Shown: piece by piece, positions 50,594-60,282 of the stretch
Position numbering within the stretch: the stretch's first letter is position 1
How the letters are laid out: every line of letters starts with the position of its first letter
NCBI GenBank assembly: GCA_012719035.1
Contig: JAAYBD010000039.1
Location: forward strand, 1-64,000
Direction: 5' to 3'
DNA from: Clostridiales bacterium
GTDB taxonomy: Bacteria; Bacillota; Clostridia; Oscillospirales; Oscillospiraceae
Length of the DNA stretch: 64,000 bases
Translations under genes and position numbers: made by a program
The notes under the pieces: generated by a model
Told to the model about the DNA's origin: nothing
What the model saw: only the letters and a program-made list of their open reading frames with translations
Databases searched by the model: none

Positions 50594-52021
50594 ATGGAAA
50601 ACGCTGAAAAGGTATTTCATTTTTTCGAGGAAATATCACGTATACCAAGAAGCAGCGGCGATGAGAAAGCGATAAGTGAGTATCTCGTCAGCTTTGCAAA
50701 GGAACGCGGACTGGAAGTCATGCGGGACGATATATTCAATGTGATAATAAAAAAGCCCGCGACCGTACCTGACTGCACCTGCGCACCTGTGATTATTCAG
50801 GGACATACAGACATGGTGTATGTTCGCGAGGATGGGTGCGAAAGAGCTTATGAGGACGGCATAAAGCTTATTTATAAGGATGGATGGCTCACCGCCGACG
50901 GAACCACGCTCGGAACGGACAATGGCATCGCCGTTGCCTATGCCTTGGCACTGCTTGACAGCAGCGATATTCCTCATCCCGATATCGAAGCTGTTTTCAC
51001 AGTTTCGGAGGAAATTGGACTGGTCGGTGCAGGGCATCTAAACTATACAATGCTTAAGGGAAAATATCTGCTCAATATCGATACAGAGGATGAAGGAATT
51101 TTTTACACAAGCTGCGCCGGAGCGTTCAGAAATGACCTGAGGATACCGATAGCGCGGGAAAGGCTTGAAGGGCTTTGCCGGCTTAATGTTAATATCCATG
51201 AGCTAAAAGGCGGACACTCGGGCATGGAAATAAACGAGGGCAGAGCGAATGCGATATCCCTGATGGCACGCGTGCTGATGAAACTCGGCGGGGATATTCA
51301 TATTTCCTCTATAAAATCGGAGGGCAAAACCAACGCCATTTCAAATAATGCGTCGGCAGAGCTTTATGTTGAGGAAAGTATGCTTGAGAGCATTGAAAAA
51401 CGAATCAAAGCCATGGAGACCGAGTTTAAAGGCGAGTATGGAAAAAGAGATAGTATCTCTATCGAGCTTATTCGCGGCGATAAGCAAAGCGCAGACTGCT
51501 ATGATGAGGATAGCCGCAAAAAAGTGATCTCGGCTATGACTCTTTTGCCATGCGGAGTAATGGGAATGAGCTTCGATATTCCCGATTTGGTTGAAACCTC
51601 TGCTAATCCCGCGCATATAGATCAGCTTGAAAATGAGCTTGTGATTTTGTCCTCGGCGCGAAGCTGTGTAGGCAGCCGCAAGGAGGAAATGAAAGCGAGA
51701 TATGGCGCCGTTGCGGACTTGTGCGATGGCATCAGCACTTGCTCAGCCGACTATCCGCAGTGGGAGTATAGGGCAGATTCACCCTTGAGGGAGCTTGCAA
51801 TTGAAACATATAGAGAGTTGTTTGGAAAAGAAGCAAAAACAGGGGCAATCCACGCCGGACTCGAATGCGGATACTTTGATGAGAAGCTCCACGGAGTTGA
51901 CATAATATCGTATGGACCGGACATTTTTGATGTGCACACACCGGCGGAGAGAGCAAATATCAATTCTATTGAGAGAATTTGGGTATTTACTCAGAGTATT
52001 TTAAAAAAGCTTGCAAAATAG
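50594..52021 (+). CDS. pepD: Xaa-His dipeptidase (M20 aminoacyl-histidine dipeptidase)
   Basis: The 475-residue protein carries the M20C metal-site motifs VIIQGHTDMVYV (His and Asp), LGTDNGIAVAYALALL (bridging Asp), SEEIGLVG (general base and ligand Glu), LLNIDTEDEG, and a late GLECGYF. A lid domain near residues 205-380 contains GGHSGMEINEGRANAIS. It cuts dipeptides, including beta-alanyl- and aminoacyl-histidine, in the cytosol. It is a single-gene unit with its own promoter and a hairpin after it. Confidence 0.9.
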   Translation: MENAEKVFHFFEEISRIPRSSGDEKAISEYLVSFAKERGLEVMRDDIFNVIIKKPATVPDCTCAPVIIQGHTDMVYVREDGCERAYEDGIKLIYKDGWLTADGTTLGTDNGIAVAYALALLDSSDIPHPDIEAVFTVSEEIGLVGAGHLNYTMLKGKYLLNIDTEDEGIFYTSCAGAFRNDLRIPIARERLEGLCRLNVNIHELKGGHSGMEINEGRANAISLMARVLMKLGGDIHISSIKSEGKTNAISNNASAELYVEESMLESIEKRIKAMETEFKGEYGKRDSISIELIRGDKQSADCYDEDSRKKVISAMTLLPCGVMGMSFDIPDLVETSANPAHIDQLENELVILSSARSCVGSRKEEMKARYGAVADLCDGISTCSADYPQWEYRADSPLRELAIETYRELFGKEAKTGAIHAGLECGYFDEKLHGVDIISYGPDIFDVHTPAERANINSIERIWVFTQSILKKLAK

Positions 52022-52047
52022 TATAAAAAACTTATAATACATTAAAT

Positions 52048-52084
52048 CTACGGGCATCGTAATCAGTGCTTACGATGCCCGTAG
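52048..52084 (+). terminator. Hairpin after pepD
   Basis: A perfect 15-bp stem CTACGGGCATCGTAA with its complement and a 7-base loop, 26 bases past the stop. No T run follows, so termination strength is uncertain. Confidence 0.6.
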
Positions 52085-52317
52085 GCAATAGCTATAAAAG
52101 TACGGACAGGCAGATAAGTGTATTATAGGATAAAAAATCAATTTAATTTGAAACACGCGCGGAAAAGTCTGTCCTTATTGATAAAGATATGATACAATAA
52201 CAAATCGTGAGATTATGCCTTGCTGCATTTTGCCTGCCGCAAAGCGTTTTTCTTCCTAATAGGAGGAACTTTAAGCTCCCTATTTTTTATAAAAAACCGA
52301 AAGGAATGGTTTCTTAA

Positions 52318-53289
52318 ATGGGCTATGTTGTCATGGATATGGAGTGGAATCAGGCCATGTCCTCACAATCTGCCGTCTTCAATAAGCTTCCGATTCACCT
52401 TCGAGGAGAAATTATCCAAATCGGGGCAGTCAAGCTTACGGATGACTTTATGCCGGGTGATGAATTTCAAATCGATGTTAAACCCATATATTTCCGCCGA
52501 ATGCACTATAAAGTAGAAAAGCTGACAGGCTTTGATAAAGAACGCCTTGAGGGCGGTGTAGGCTTTAAGGAGGCCTTCGAAAGGTTTCGGAAATGGTGCG
52601 GTGAAGGCTGTACTTTCCTTACGTGGGGAAGCGATGACAAAGCGATAATGGAGCAAAACATAATTATCCACGATTTGGACTGGGACTGGATCGACAAGTG
52701 GGTAAATCTGCAGGTGATATACAACATCCAGACGCAGGCAGGACGAAATCAAACCGGACTTTCTACAGCGATGGAGTATTTCGAAATAGAACAGACCCGT
52801 GTTGCCCATGATGCTCTGGGCGATGCATATAATACTGCTCTTGTGTGTTCAAAGCTTAATCTCGAGGAGGGACTGAAGCAATACGACTCAGCTTCAAAGG
52901 TTCTGACTATCCACATCGGCAGGGAAAACGACGGCAAAAATGCGCCTGAGGCAGTTGAGCACAGGGCTTTTACAGGTTATGTTGAAAGACAGGATGCGTT
53001 TTCGGATAAGGCTATATCCTCGCCCTTATGTCCGCTCTGCGGAGAGCACATGAAATGCGGACGGTGGGTAAACCAAGGCGACAAGAGATACATGTCGCTG
53101 TGCTCGTGCAAAACACACGGTAATTTACTTGTAAGGCTGAAGTTCCGCACCGCAGAGGACGAAACATGGACGGTAAACCGCATCATGTATAAAGCAAACT
53201 CTGAGATGGAGGAATTTTATAAGGACAAGGCGCACCCGCCAAGACGCCGCCGTTCCCGCAGCAAAAAGAAAAGGGCGGTTTCCCCGTGA
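52318..53289 (+). CDS. DEDDh-type 3'-5' exonuclease with C-terminal zinc-binding segment
   Basis: The 323-residue protein has exonuclease motif I YVVMDMEWNQ (Asp and Glu), motif II LTWGSDDKAIMEQN and motif III HDALGDAYNTALV, with the His and Asp of the DEDDh class, all within the first 185 residues. The C-terminal part has CPLCGEHMKCGRWV and CSCK, a probable zinc site, and a very basic tail (PPRRRRSRSKKKRA) for nucleic acid binding. It resembles sporulation-inhibitor KapD/ERI-1-type exonucleases that act on RNA or DNA. AAAGGAATGG lies somewhat far before the ATG. Confidence 0.83.
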   Translation: MGYVVMDMEWNQAMSSQSAVFNKLPIHLRGEIIQIGAVKLTDDFMPGDEFQIDVKPIYFRRMHYKVEKLTGFDKERLEGGVGFKEAFERFRKWCGEGCTFLTWGSDDKAIMEQNIIIHDLDWDWIDKWVNLQVIYNIQTQAGRNQTGLSTAMEYFEIEQTRVAHDALGDAYNTALVCSKLNLEEGLKQYDSASKVLTIHIGRENDGKNAPEAVEHRAFTGYVERQDAFSDKAISSPLCPLCGEHMKCGRWVNQGDKRYMSLCSCKTHGNLLVRLKFRTAEDETWTVNRIMYKANSEMEEFYKDKAHPPRRRRSRSKKKRAVSP

Positions 53290-53395
53290 AAACCGCAGGC
53301 TTTGTATACGGGAGCAGTGCCATAGCTTTCCTTCGTTTTTCCGAAAGTCTGACGTACAGATTCCGTAAAGCAATGTCTAACTATCGGAGGTTACA

Positions 53396-54232
53396 ATGTC
53401 AATTTTAATTGCAGCACTTCTGGGACTTGTACAGGGAATAACTGAATTTCTTCCTATATCAAGCTCGGGGCATCTTTCGGTTTTGCAAAACCTTTTTCAT
53501 ATGCAAAGTGTCAAAAAAGTAGACATTTTTTTTGAAGTGCTCCTGCATCTCGCAACATTAATTTCTATTTCTGTTGTTTATTGGCAGGACATTGTTGATA
53601 TGATAAAAGAGTTCATCGGGTTTTTCGCCGATATCCGTCACCCGAAGCCCGATGAGAGCGTTCCAAAGCCCGCACGCAGGCTTGTATTTATGATAATTAT
53701 AGCGACTCTCCCGCTTTTTTTGGTTCTTCCGTTTAAGGACTATATCGAGGATCTCGCAAACAACACCTATTTTATTGGGGCAGCTTTCCTAATAACCGGT
53801 GCGGTGCTTTATATTTCAGACCGTTTGCCAAAGGGCAGGAAGTCGGAGAAGAACATGACCGTTGTCGATGCCGCCAAAATAGGCATATGTCAGGTAATTG
53901 CTACCCTGCCCGGGATTTCGCGCTCCGGCTCAACGATAGCAGCCGGTATGGCAACCGGTCTTAACCGTACATTCGCCGTAAAATTTTCCTTCCTTATGTC
54001 TCTTCCCGCAGTGCTCGGAGCAACTATTGTGGGCTTTGCTGATGCATTGAAAGAAGGGATAGATGCAACCCGCATCCCCGAATACCTTGTCGGCATGGCT
54101 GTGGCTGGTGTTACAGGATATTTTGCGATTAATCTCGTAAAAACGCTGTCACAGAAGGGAAAGTTCGGAAAATTCTGCTACTACTGCTTTGCAGCAGGAA
54201 TAATTACTATAGTTCTTACGATTATTTTGTGA
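53396..54232 (+). CDS. uppP: Undecaprenyl-diphosphatase UppP (BacA)
   Basis: The 278-residue membrane protein has both active-site signatures: GITEFLPISSSGHL near residues 15-28 and PGISRSGSTIAAGMATGL near 172-189. About eight membrane segments are present. It dephosphorylates undecaprenyl diphosphate outside the membrane to recycle the lipid carrier for peptidoglycan and gives bacitracin tolerance. GGAGG precedes the ATG. It lies 16 bases before the ftsK/spoIIIE gene. Confidence 0.93.
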   Translation: MSILIAALLGLVQGITEFLPISSSGHLSVLQNLFHMQSVKKVDIFFEVLLHLATLISISVVYWQDIVDMIKEFIGFFADIRHPKPDESVPKPARRLVFMIIIATLPLFLVLPFKDYIEDLANNTYFIGAAFLITGAVLYISDRLPKGRKSEKNMTVVDAAKIGICQVIATLPGISRSGSTIAAGMATGLNRTFAVKFSFLMSLPAVLGATIVGFADALKEGIDATRIPEYLVGMAVAGVTGYFAINLVKTLSQKGKFGKFCYYCFAAGIITIVLTIIL

Positions 54233-54248
54233 TTTGGAGTGACTTTTA

Positions 54249-56897
54249 ATGGCACAAACGACAAAAAAATCCTCCGCCAATCGAACACCGGCAAAGAGAG
54301 GCACTTCTGCCAAAGCCCCCAAAAAGGCTTTGAAAAAACCGGATCCTAAGCAAAATCGTGCGCCGGATCCGGCAAAGCGCATGATAGGTGCAGTGGTATG
54401 CCTTTTCCTCAGCCTGTTTTCGTTTATCGGCTATTTTGATGTCGATGCGTGGTTTATTACATATTTCTGCGGATTTATAAAAGGCATAGTCGGCTGGGGG
54501 TACTATATTTTCCCGCCCGCACTTTTGGCGTGTTCATGCAGCCTGTTTTTAAGTAAGGACAAGCCTGTTGCTTTTAGAACGGTTTCCGCACTGATGACTC
54601 CCTTGTTTCTCGGCGCGGTCTATCATCTTTTTTCGGCGGGAGCGGATGCAGAGCTTTCAACAACCGTATTTAAAACGCTCTATACAAGCGGAAAGGCAAT
54701 GGCAAGCGGAGGTGTGCTCTCGGGATTTTTGTCTGTAGGACTGAAATCAGCGGTCAGCATTTATGGAGCAATGCCCGTTTTTCTGCTCGGATTTGTGTTT
54801 TTTGCCATGAATTCTGTAGGGCTGACAATACCTAAGGTGATATCATATTTCCGCGACAGAACGGACTATTCTGATATTCCCGCTGTAGAACCGCCAAAGG
54901 CAAGGTCTGCGGATACTGCCAAAAAGGACATTAAGGCTCCGCCCGCAAATCACACAAAAAGGCGCAGAGCTATTGATATTCCCTTGGACGAGGTCAATGA
55001 ACCGGATGAAGATTATGTTGAGCATAAGGTCGGATTTTTTAATACCAAACCGCGTGTGAAAACACCGGATCAGATTCTTTCTCAGGAGACAGACAAGCCC
55101 GCCACAAATTCTGCTCCTATAAATAAAGCGCCTACTCCCACAGACAATGTAAAGCCGCTCACAATTGAGGAGGCGGCAGCTGTCGCAGGAGTCGCGGATA
55201 CAGCCACAGCAGCAACGCAGATTTCAAGCGAAACAGGAAATGCCGCGGCTGCCCAGTCTGCTCCGGTAAAGAAAATCACCCATGAAGAGGTTGAAACTGA
55301 AACAGAGGAAATAACTAAAACTATAGAAAAAAGCATTGATGACAATACAGGTGAGTACAAATTCCCGCCTGTTACACTGCTGAAGTCCGGCGGCGGAAAA
55401 GGCTCGGTAGACGGAAAAGAGGAAATCGCCTTAAACCGCGAACGGCTTGAAAGCACTATAAGAAGCTTCGGCGTCAGCGCCACAATAACAGGCATTACGA
55501 GAGGTCCAACGGTCACTCGGTATGATCTTGAGCTTGATCAGGGAGTAAAGCTTGCAAAGCTTACAAATCTTGCGGGCGACCTTGCCCTTTCGCTGGGCGT
55601 CACAAGCGTCCGCATAGCGCCTATCCCTGATAAAATATCCACCGTTGGCATAGAAGTACCGAACAAGCTTGTCAGCACCGTCTATCTTCACGATATCGTC
55701 GACTCGCCCGCTTTCAAGTCCGCCCAGTCAAAACTCAGCTTTGCTATAGGAGAGGACATAGGCGGAAATGCAATTGTCGGAAATATTGCCAAACTACCGC
55801 ATTTGCTTATCGCGGGTACGACGGGTTCGGGAAAATCCGTCTGCATGAACTCGCTTATATTGAGTATTCTCTTTAAGGCGACTCCGGAAGAAGTGCGTCT
55901 TATTATGATAGACCCCAAAATGGTCGAGTTGGGCATATATAACGGCATACCGCACCTGTTTGTTCCCGTTGTTACCGATCCCAAAAAGGCGGCGGGTGCG
56001 CTTCAATGGGCGGTTGTCGAAATGCTGAAGCGATACAGGCTTTTCTCGGAAATAGGTGTGCGTGACCTTATGGGCTACAACGCGCACCAGAAAAGCGTAG
56101 GCGGGCAGACAATGCCCCGCGTCGTGATAGTAATAGACGAGCTTGCGGACCTTATGCTTGTCGCCTCCAAAGAGGTTGAGGAGAGTATATGCCGCGTTGC
56201 GCAAATGGGACGCGCATCCGGTATGCACCTTGTAATCGCAACTCAGCGTCCGTCGGCAGATGTCATTACGGGACTTATGAAAGCAAATATCCCGAGCCGC
56301 ATCGCCTTTGCCGTTTCATCTGCAATGGAAAGCCGCATAATTCTTGACAATTCCGGTGCAGAAAAACTCATAGGCGCCGGTGATATGCTCTATGCGCCTT
56401 TAGGTGCAGGAAAGCCTATGCGTGTACAGGGCGCTTTTGTGTCCGATGAGGAACGTGAACAGGTCATAAGCTTTGTCAAGGAAGGCGCGAAAGTCGAATA
56501 CAGCGAAGACATTCTTGAGCAGATTGAAAAAGCGGCTGAAGATAAAAACTCTAATTCCGGCAGCGATAAAGCTGATGCTGCTGATTCAGCTTCGGATTAT
56601 GATGAGCTTCTGCCCCAAGCGGTAGAGGTAATCTTTGAAACGAAGCAGGCTTCCGTTTCCATGCTCCAGCGCAGGCTGAAACTGGGATATGCAAGGGCTG
56701 CAAGGATCGTTGACCAGATGGAAGAAATCGGGGTAGTCGGTCCGTTTGAAGGCTCGAAACCGCGTCAGGTCCTCATTACAAGACAACAGTGGCAGGAGAT
56801 GCAGGCGTCACATGGCGCGGAACCTGCCGGGTCTTCCTCCGATCAGGTGAGCTTTACGGAATACGTGGATGCACCTGCCGAGGAGTGGAAAGATTAA
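54249..56897 (+). CDS. DNA translocase FtsK/SpoIIIE
   Basis: The 882-residue protein has a basic N-terminus, about four membrane segments (residues 40-190), an Ala/Thr/Pro-rich linker to about residue 370, an alpha/beta motor domain with Walker A AGTTGSGKSV near 521 and Walker B VVIVIDELADLML near 622, and the C-terminal gamma winged helix (MLQRRLKLGYARAARIVDQM) that reads polarity sequences. It pumps chromosomal DNA across the division or sporulation septum. Length fits SpoIIIE-type proteins of clostridia. A TTTGGAGTG site precedes the ATG. Confidence 0.92.
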   Translation: MAQTTKKSSANRTPAKRGTSAKAPKKALKKPDPKQNRAPDPAKRMIGAVVCLFLSLFSFIGYFDVDAWFITYFCGFIKGIVGWGYYIFPPALLACSCSLFLSKDKPVAFRTVSALMTPLFLGAVYHLFSAGADAELSTTVFKTLYTSGKAMASGGVLSGFLSVGLKSAVSIYGAMPVFLLGFVFFAMNSVGLTIPKVISYFRDRTDYSDIPAVEPPKARSADTAKKDIKAPPANHTKRRRAIDIPLDEVNEPDEDYVEHKVGFFNTKPRVKTPDQILSQETDKPATNSAPINKAPTPTDNVKPLTIEEAAAVAGVADTATAATQISSETGNAAAAQSAPVKKITHEEVETETEEITKTIEKSIDDNTGEYKFPPVTLLKSGGGKGSVDGKEEIALNRERLESTIRSFGVSATITGITRGPTVTRYDLELDQGVKLAKLTNLAGDLALSLGVTSVRIAPIPDKISTVGIEVPNKLVSTVYLHDIVDSPAFKSAQSKLSFAIGEDIGGNAIVGNIAKLPHLLIAGTTGSGKSVCMNSLILSILFKATPEEVRLIMIDPKMVELGIYNGIPHLFVPVVTDPKKAAGALQWAVVEMLKRYRLFSEIGVRDLMGYNAHQKSVGGQTMPRVVIVIDELADLMLVASKEVEESICRVAQMGRASGMHLVIATQRPSADVITGLMKANIPSRIAFAVSSAMESRIILDNSGAEKLIGAGDMLYAPLGAGKPMRVQGAFVSDEEREQVISFVKEGAKVEYSEDILEQIEKAAEDKNSNSGSDKADAADSASDYDELLPQAVEVIFETKQASVSMLQRRLKLGYARAARIVDQMEEIGVVGPFEGSKPRQVLITRQQWQEMQASHGAEPAGSSSDQVSFTEYVDAPAEEWKD

Positions 56898-56995
56898 ACT
56901 GCCATACCGCATAATGATTATCGGGGCTTTCGGTTTTCCGAAGGCCCTGTACTCAAAACTGAATTCACCCTTTTCCGCAGAAAACTGGAGGGAAA

Positions 56996-57397
56996 ATGAC
57001 AGACTATTTTGACACACAACTGAGTGATGAACAGCTTCAGACAATCAGTGTTCTGGGGCTTGCACACATCGGCGATGCGGTATATGAACTTCTTATCCGC
57101 ACATGGCTGTGTGCCCACGGAAAAACGACTTCAAAGAGCCTGCACAGGGAAACTGTAAGCTATGTAAGCGCGCCCGCTCAGGCAAAAGCTTCGGAAAAAA
57201 TCATGGCTGAACTCAGCGAAAGTGAGCGCGCCGCTTTTAAGCGAGGAAGAAACGCAAAGGTCAATTCTGTGCCTAAAAATGCGGATATTTCCGAATACCA
57301 TGCCGCTACGGGGCTGGAAACGCTGTTTGGATATTTATATTTAAAGGGCGAGAGGGATAGAATAAACGAACTTTTTGAACTTATAGTGGAGGGATAG
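56996..57397 (+). CDS. mrnC: Mini-ribonuclease III
   Basis: The 133-residue protein is an RNase III catalytic domain with no double-stranded RNA binding domain: LAHIGDAVYELLIRTWLC with the metal-binding Asp, and the late TGLETLFGYLYLKGERDRINELF. MrnC trims the 23S rRNA ends in Firmicutes. GGAGGG lies before the ATG. It is 3 bases before rqcH and probably shares its transcript. In many Firmicutes it follows cysS, which is not the case here. Confidence 0.9.
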   Translation: MTDYFDTQLSDEQLQTISVLGLAHIGDAVYELLIRTWLCAHGKTTSKSLHRETVSYVSAPAQAKASEKIMAELSESERAAFKRGRNAKVNSVPKNADISEYHAATGLETLFGYLYLKGERDRINELFELIVEG

Positions 57398-57400
57398 GCT

Positions 57401-59161
57401 ATGCCTCTGGACGCAATAACGATAAACGCGCTTACAAACGAACTGCGCCCCTCGATTGTCGGCGCGAAAATAGACAAGGTTCAGCAGCCCGGAAGAGACA
57501 CACTGATTTTTACGCTTCACGGCGCCGAATATACCGGGAAATTGCTGATTTCTGCCGGCGTCGGCACAGCGAGAGTGCATTTGTCCAACGAGTCCTATGA
57601 GAATCCGCAGACTCCGCCGATGTTCTGTATGCTCCTTAGAAAGCACCTTGTCGGTGCGCGTATTTCCGGACTCAGCCAGCCCAATATGGAGAGAATGCTC
57701 ATTTTCGAGCTTGACGCACATGATGAGATGGGCGTTGAAATCAAAAAACAGCTTGTGGTCGAAATGATGGGACGAAACTCTAACATAATTTTGACGGAGG
57801 CAGATGGGCATATAATAGACTGCATCCGCCGTGTCGACGGAGATATGAGCCGCGTCCGGCAGGTACTTCCGGGGCTTATATACCGTTTGCCGCCCGAGCA
57901 GGATAAGCCGGGATTTTTCAGCCTTTCCGATGAGGAAAGAGAAAATCTTTGGAAGAGCACATCCTCGGATAAACCTGCGGACAAGTGGCTTTTGGATACT
58001 TTCTCAAGCATTTCTCCTCTAATCTGCCGGGAAATCTGCTTTTATGCTACTGGCGATGCTTCAAAGCCGATCGCAGAGTTTTCCGATGATGAAAAAAACT
58101 CCTTTATTAAGGGAATGAAAGCTCTTGCAAAGCGGATTGAAGAATCAGATTATTTGCCCGTTATGCTGATGACAAATGAAAAACCGTCGGACTTTTCTTT
58201 TATGCCGATATCCCAATATGAGGGCGCGGTGAAACTAATAAAATATACCGGTTTTTCAGCTTTGTTGGAGGACTATTTCACCAAGCGAGACAAGCAGGAG
58301 CAAATGCGCAGAAAGTCACATGCGCTTTATAAATCCGTCAAAAGCGCACATGAGCGGACTTTGAGAAAGCTTGCCGCAAGACGCGAGGAACTGAAAAAGA
58401 CTGAAGAAAGGGATATTAACAGAAAGCGCGGGGATCTTATTACGGCAAACCTTTACCGCATTAAAAAAGGCGACAGGATAGCGGTAGTTGATGATTATTT
58501 CGAGGACGGCTGCCCCGAGATACAAATCCCGCTTGACACGCTGAAAACGCCGCAGCAGAATGCGGCGGCATATTATAAGGAATATAACAAGGCAAAAACA
58601 GCAGAGAAATATCTCGGTGAGCTTATCGAAAAAGGAGAGAGAGAGCAGGAGTATCTTTCGAGCGTGCTGGATGCAATCCAGCGCGTCGAAAGCGAACGCG
58701 ATCTTGCCGAGATCCGCCGCGAGCTTGCAGAAACGGGATATGTAAAAGCGCAGAAATCGGCCAAACGTGAAAAGGTCAAAGAAACTGCGCCTATGCGCTT
58801 CGTTTCAAGCACCGGCATGGAAATACTCGTGGGAAAAAATAATACTCAAAACGACAAGCTGACTACAAAAACAGCGCGCAGGACCGATACTTGGCTCCAT
58901 GTACAGAAGCTTCACGGAAGCCATGTCATCATAAGTGCCGAAGGGGAGCGCCCCGACGAACGGACGCTGTTTGAAGCTGCAACTCTGGCGGCGTATTATT
59001 CGCAGGGAAGGGAAAGCGGGAAAGTGCCCGTAGACTACACGCAGGTGCGCTTTGTGAAAAAGCCTTCAGGCTCAATGCCCGGAGCTGTCATTTATACGGA
59101 CTATCAGACAATCATGGTTTCATCGGATGAGAAGCTTGTTGAAAGTCTTAAAACAAACTGA
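57401..59161 (+). CDS. rqcH: Rqc2 homologue RqcH (NFACT family, fibronectin-binding-like)
   Basis: The 586-residue protein has NFACT-N (DAITINALTNELRPSIVGAKIDKVQQPG), two helical regions with a coiled coil near residues 290-340 and 385-445, and NFACT-R at the C-terminus (RRTDTWLHVQKLHGSHVII). RqcH recruits tRNA-Ala to stalled 50S subunits and adds alanine tails that mark the nascent chain for decay. Older annotation calls it fibronectin-binding protein. It ends at a strong terminator. Confidence 0.92.
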   Translation: MPLDAITINALTNELRPSIVGAKIDKVQQPGRDTLIFTLHGAEYTGKLLISAGVGTARVHLSNESYENPQTPPMFCMLLRKHLVGARISGLSQPNMERMLIFELDAHDEMGVEIKKQLVVEMMGRNSNIILTEADGHIIDCIRRVDGDMSRVRQVLPGLIYRLPPEQDKPGFFSLSDEERENLWKSTSSDKPADKWLLDTFSSISPLICREICFYATGDASKPIAEFSDDEKNSFIKGMKALAKRIEESDYLPVMLMTNEKPSDFSFMPISQYEGAVKLIKYTGFSALLEDYFTKRDKQEQMRRKSHALYKSVKSAHERTLRKLAARREELKKTEERDINRKRGDLITANLYRIKKGDRIAVVDDYFEDGCPEIQIPLDTLKTPQQNAAAYYKEYNKAKTAEKYLGELIEKGEREQEYLSSVLDAIQRVESERDLAEIRRELAETGYVKAQKSAKREKVKETAPMRFVSSTGMEILVGKNNTQNDKLTTKTARRTDTWLHVQKLHGSHVIISAEGERPDERTLFEAATLAAYYSQGRESGKVPVDYTQVRFVKKPSGSMPGAVIYTDYQTIMVSSDEKLVESLKTN

Positions 59162-59169
59162 TATGTAGA

Positions 59170-59206
59170 ATGCTCCTCCGTAAACTTCGGAGGAGCATCT
59201 ATTTTT
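59170..59206 (+). terminator. Bidirectional terminator after rqcH
   Basis: An 11-bp stem ATGCTCCTCCG / CGGAGGAGCAT followed by CTATTTTTAT. The convergent SLH gene ends at 59205, so the hairpin can serve both strands. Confidence 0.85.
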
Positions 59207-60116
59207 ATCGGTTTTCAATAATATCCATTGCGTTATAAAGGAGCTTTGCGCAGTCTGCCCTTGTCAGCTGGTTTTCCTGCGAATAATCGGAAATGCGGCA
59301 GGCGCTGAGATTGGCACAGGCCTGTGCTGCCCATACGGGAGCTGCATTGCTGTAATTATTTGCATTTACATCTGTAAGGTTCAGCGCTTTGTTGAGCATT
59401 ACGGCAGCTTCAGGATAGCTTATATAGTTACCACCGTTGAAAACTGCGGTGTTGATGCCGTCCGAATAGCCGGTTATAATCCCCGTCAGAAGAGCCGTAG
59501 AGACATAGGGTTTCATATATGCCGGTATCTCACTGTCATCGGCAAAGCCTGTCGTGATAACTCCCGAAAGGATATCGGAATTGGTGAGTTTAAGGCACAT
59601 TGTCAAAAACTCGCCCCTTGTGACGGGCCTGTCCGGATTAAAAACATATTGACCGCCTATGCATTCACCGACAAAGACATCGTTTTCGGCAAGCGCTACA
59701 GCGGCACAGTAGGCCCCGTTGCCGTTCATGTCGGAATAGGCGATTTTTGTTTTTTGTTTTTCGATTCTGATAATGACGGTTGCTTCAGAGGACATATTTC
59801 CCTTGCTGTCGATTGCCTTGTAACCAAAGTAGTCACGTCCGCGCTTGCCCTCAGCGGGAGTATATACAAAGCATCCGTTTTCTTTAAGTTCAATATTTCC
59901 CTTTGTGGGAGGGGTTGTGATTTCAAATGTCAGAACATCGCCGTCCGGATCTTTTGCTTTCAGCTGACCGCCTACGGATACGTCACGGTAGGTCGTGATT
60001 TCCAGATTTTCTGCAATAGGTGCCTCACCCTTGCTTTCCGCGCCGACATATATTATTCCCAAAGTCAGCACCAGCGAAAGAGTGAGCGCGATGATACTAA
60101 TGTTTTTTCTATTCAT
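59205..60116 (-). CDS. Secreted protein with Ig-like/cadherin-like domain and S-layer homology domains
   Basis: The 303-residue protein starts MNRKNISIIALTLSLVLTLG, a signal peptide without a lipobox. Residues 40-120 form a cadherin-like beta domain (LKAKDPDGDVLTFEITTPPTKG, YFGYKAIDSKGNMSSEA). Residues 150-303 carry S-layer homology motifs (RPVTRGEFLTMCLKL, GIITGYSDG, NQLTRADCAKLLYNAM), which anchor proteins to pyruvylated cell-wall polymers. It lies alone, with GGAGGT before its ATG. A cell-surface structural or adhesion role is likely. Confidence 0.85.
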   Translation of the reverse strand: MNRKNISIIALTLSLVLTLGIIYVGAESKGEAPIAENLEITTYRDVSVGGQLKAKDPDGDVLTFEITTPPTKGNIELKENGCFVYTPAEGKRGRDYFGYKAIDSKGNMSSEATVIIRIEKQKTKIAYSDMNGNGAYCAAVALAENDVFVGECIGGQYVFNPDRPVTRGEFLTMCLKLTNSDILSGVITTGFADDSEIPAYMKPYVSTALLTGIITGYSDGINTAVFNGGNYISYPEAAVMLNKALNLTDVNANNYSNAAPVWAAQACANLSACRISDYSQENQLTRADCAKLLYNAMDIIENR

Positions 60117-60223
60117 TTATGGATACCTCCAAGCAAAATATGGCGCTGATGCAGCGCTTTGGAAGTATTTTGCACAGAGCTTTGCCATTTTATTCTTTAA
60201 TAAAGAAAATAAACCAAAACAAT

Positions 60224-60251
60224 CAAGCCGCAGACAGTCTTCTGCGGCTTG
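60224..60251 (-). terminator. Terminator after the Cys-rich hypothetical
   Basis: On the minus strand the stem CAAGCCGCAGA / TCTGCGGCTTG is followed by ATTGTTTTGG, 32 bases past the stop of the gene at 60283. Confidence 0.78.
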
Positions 60252-60282
60252 AGAAAAGTTTTTCCCGTCGGTGGAGTTCATT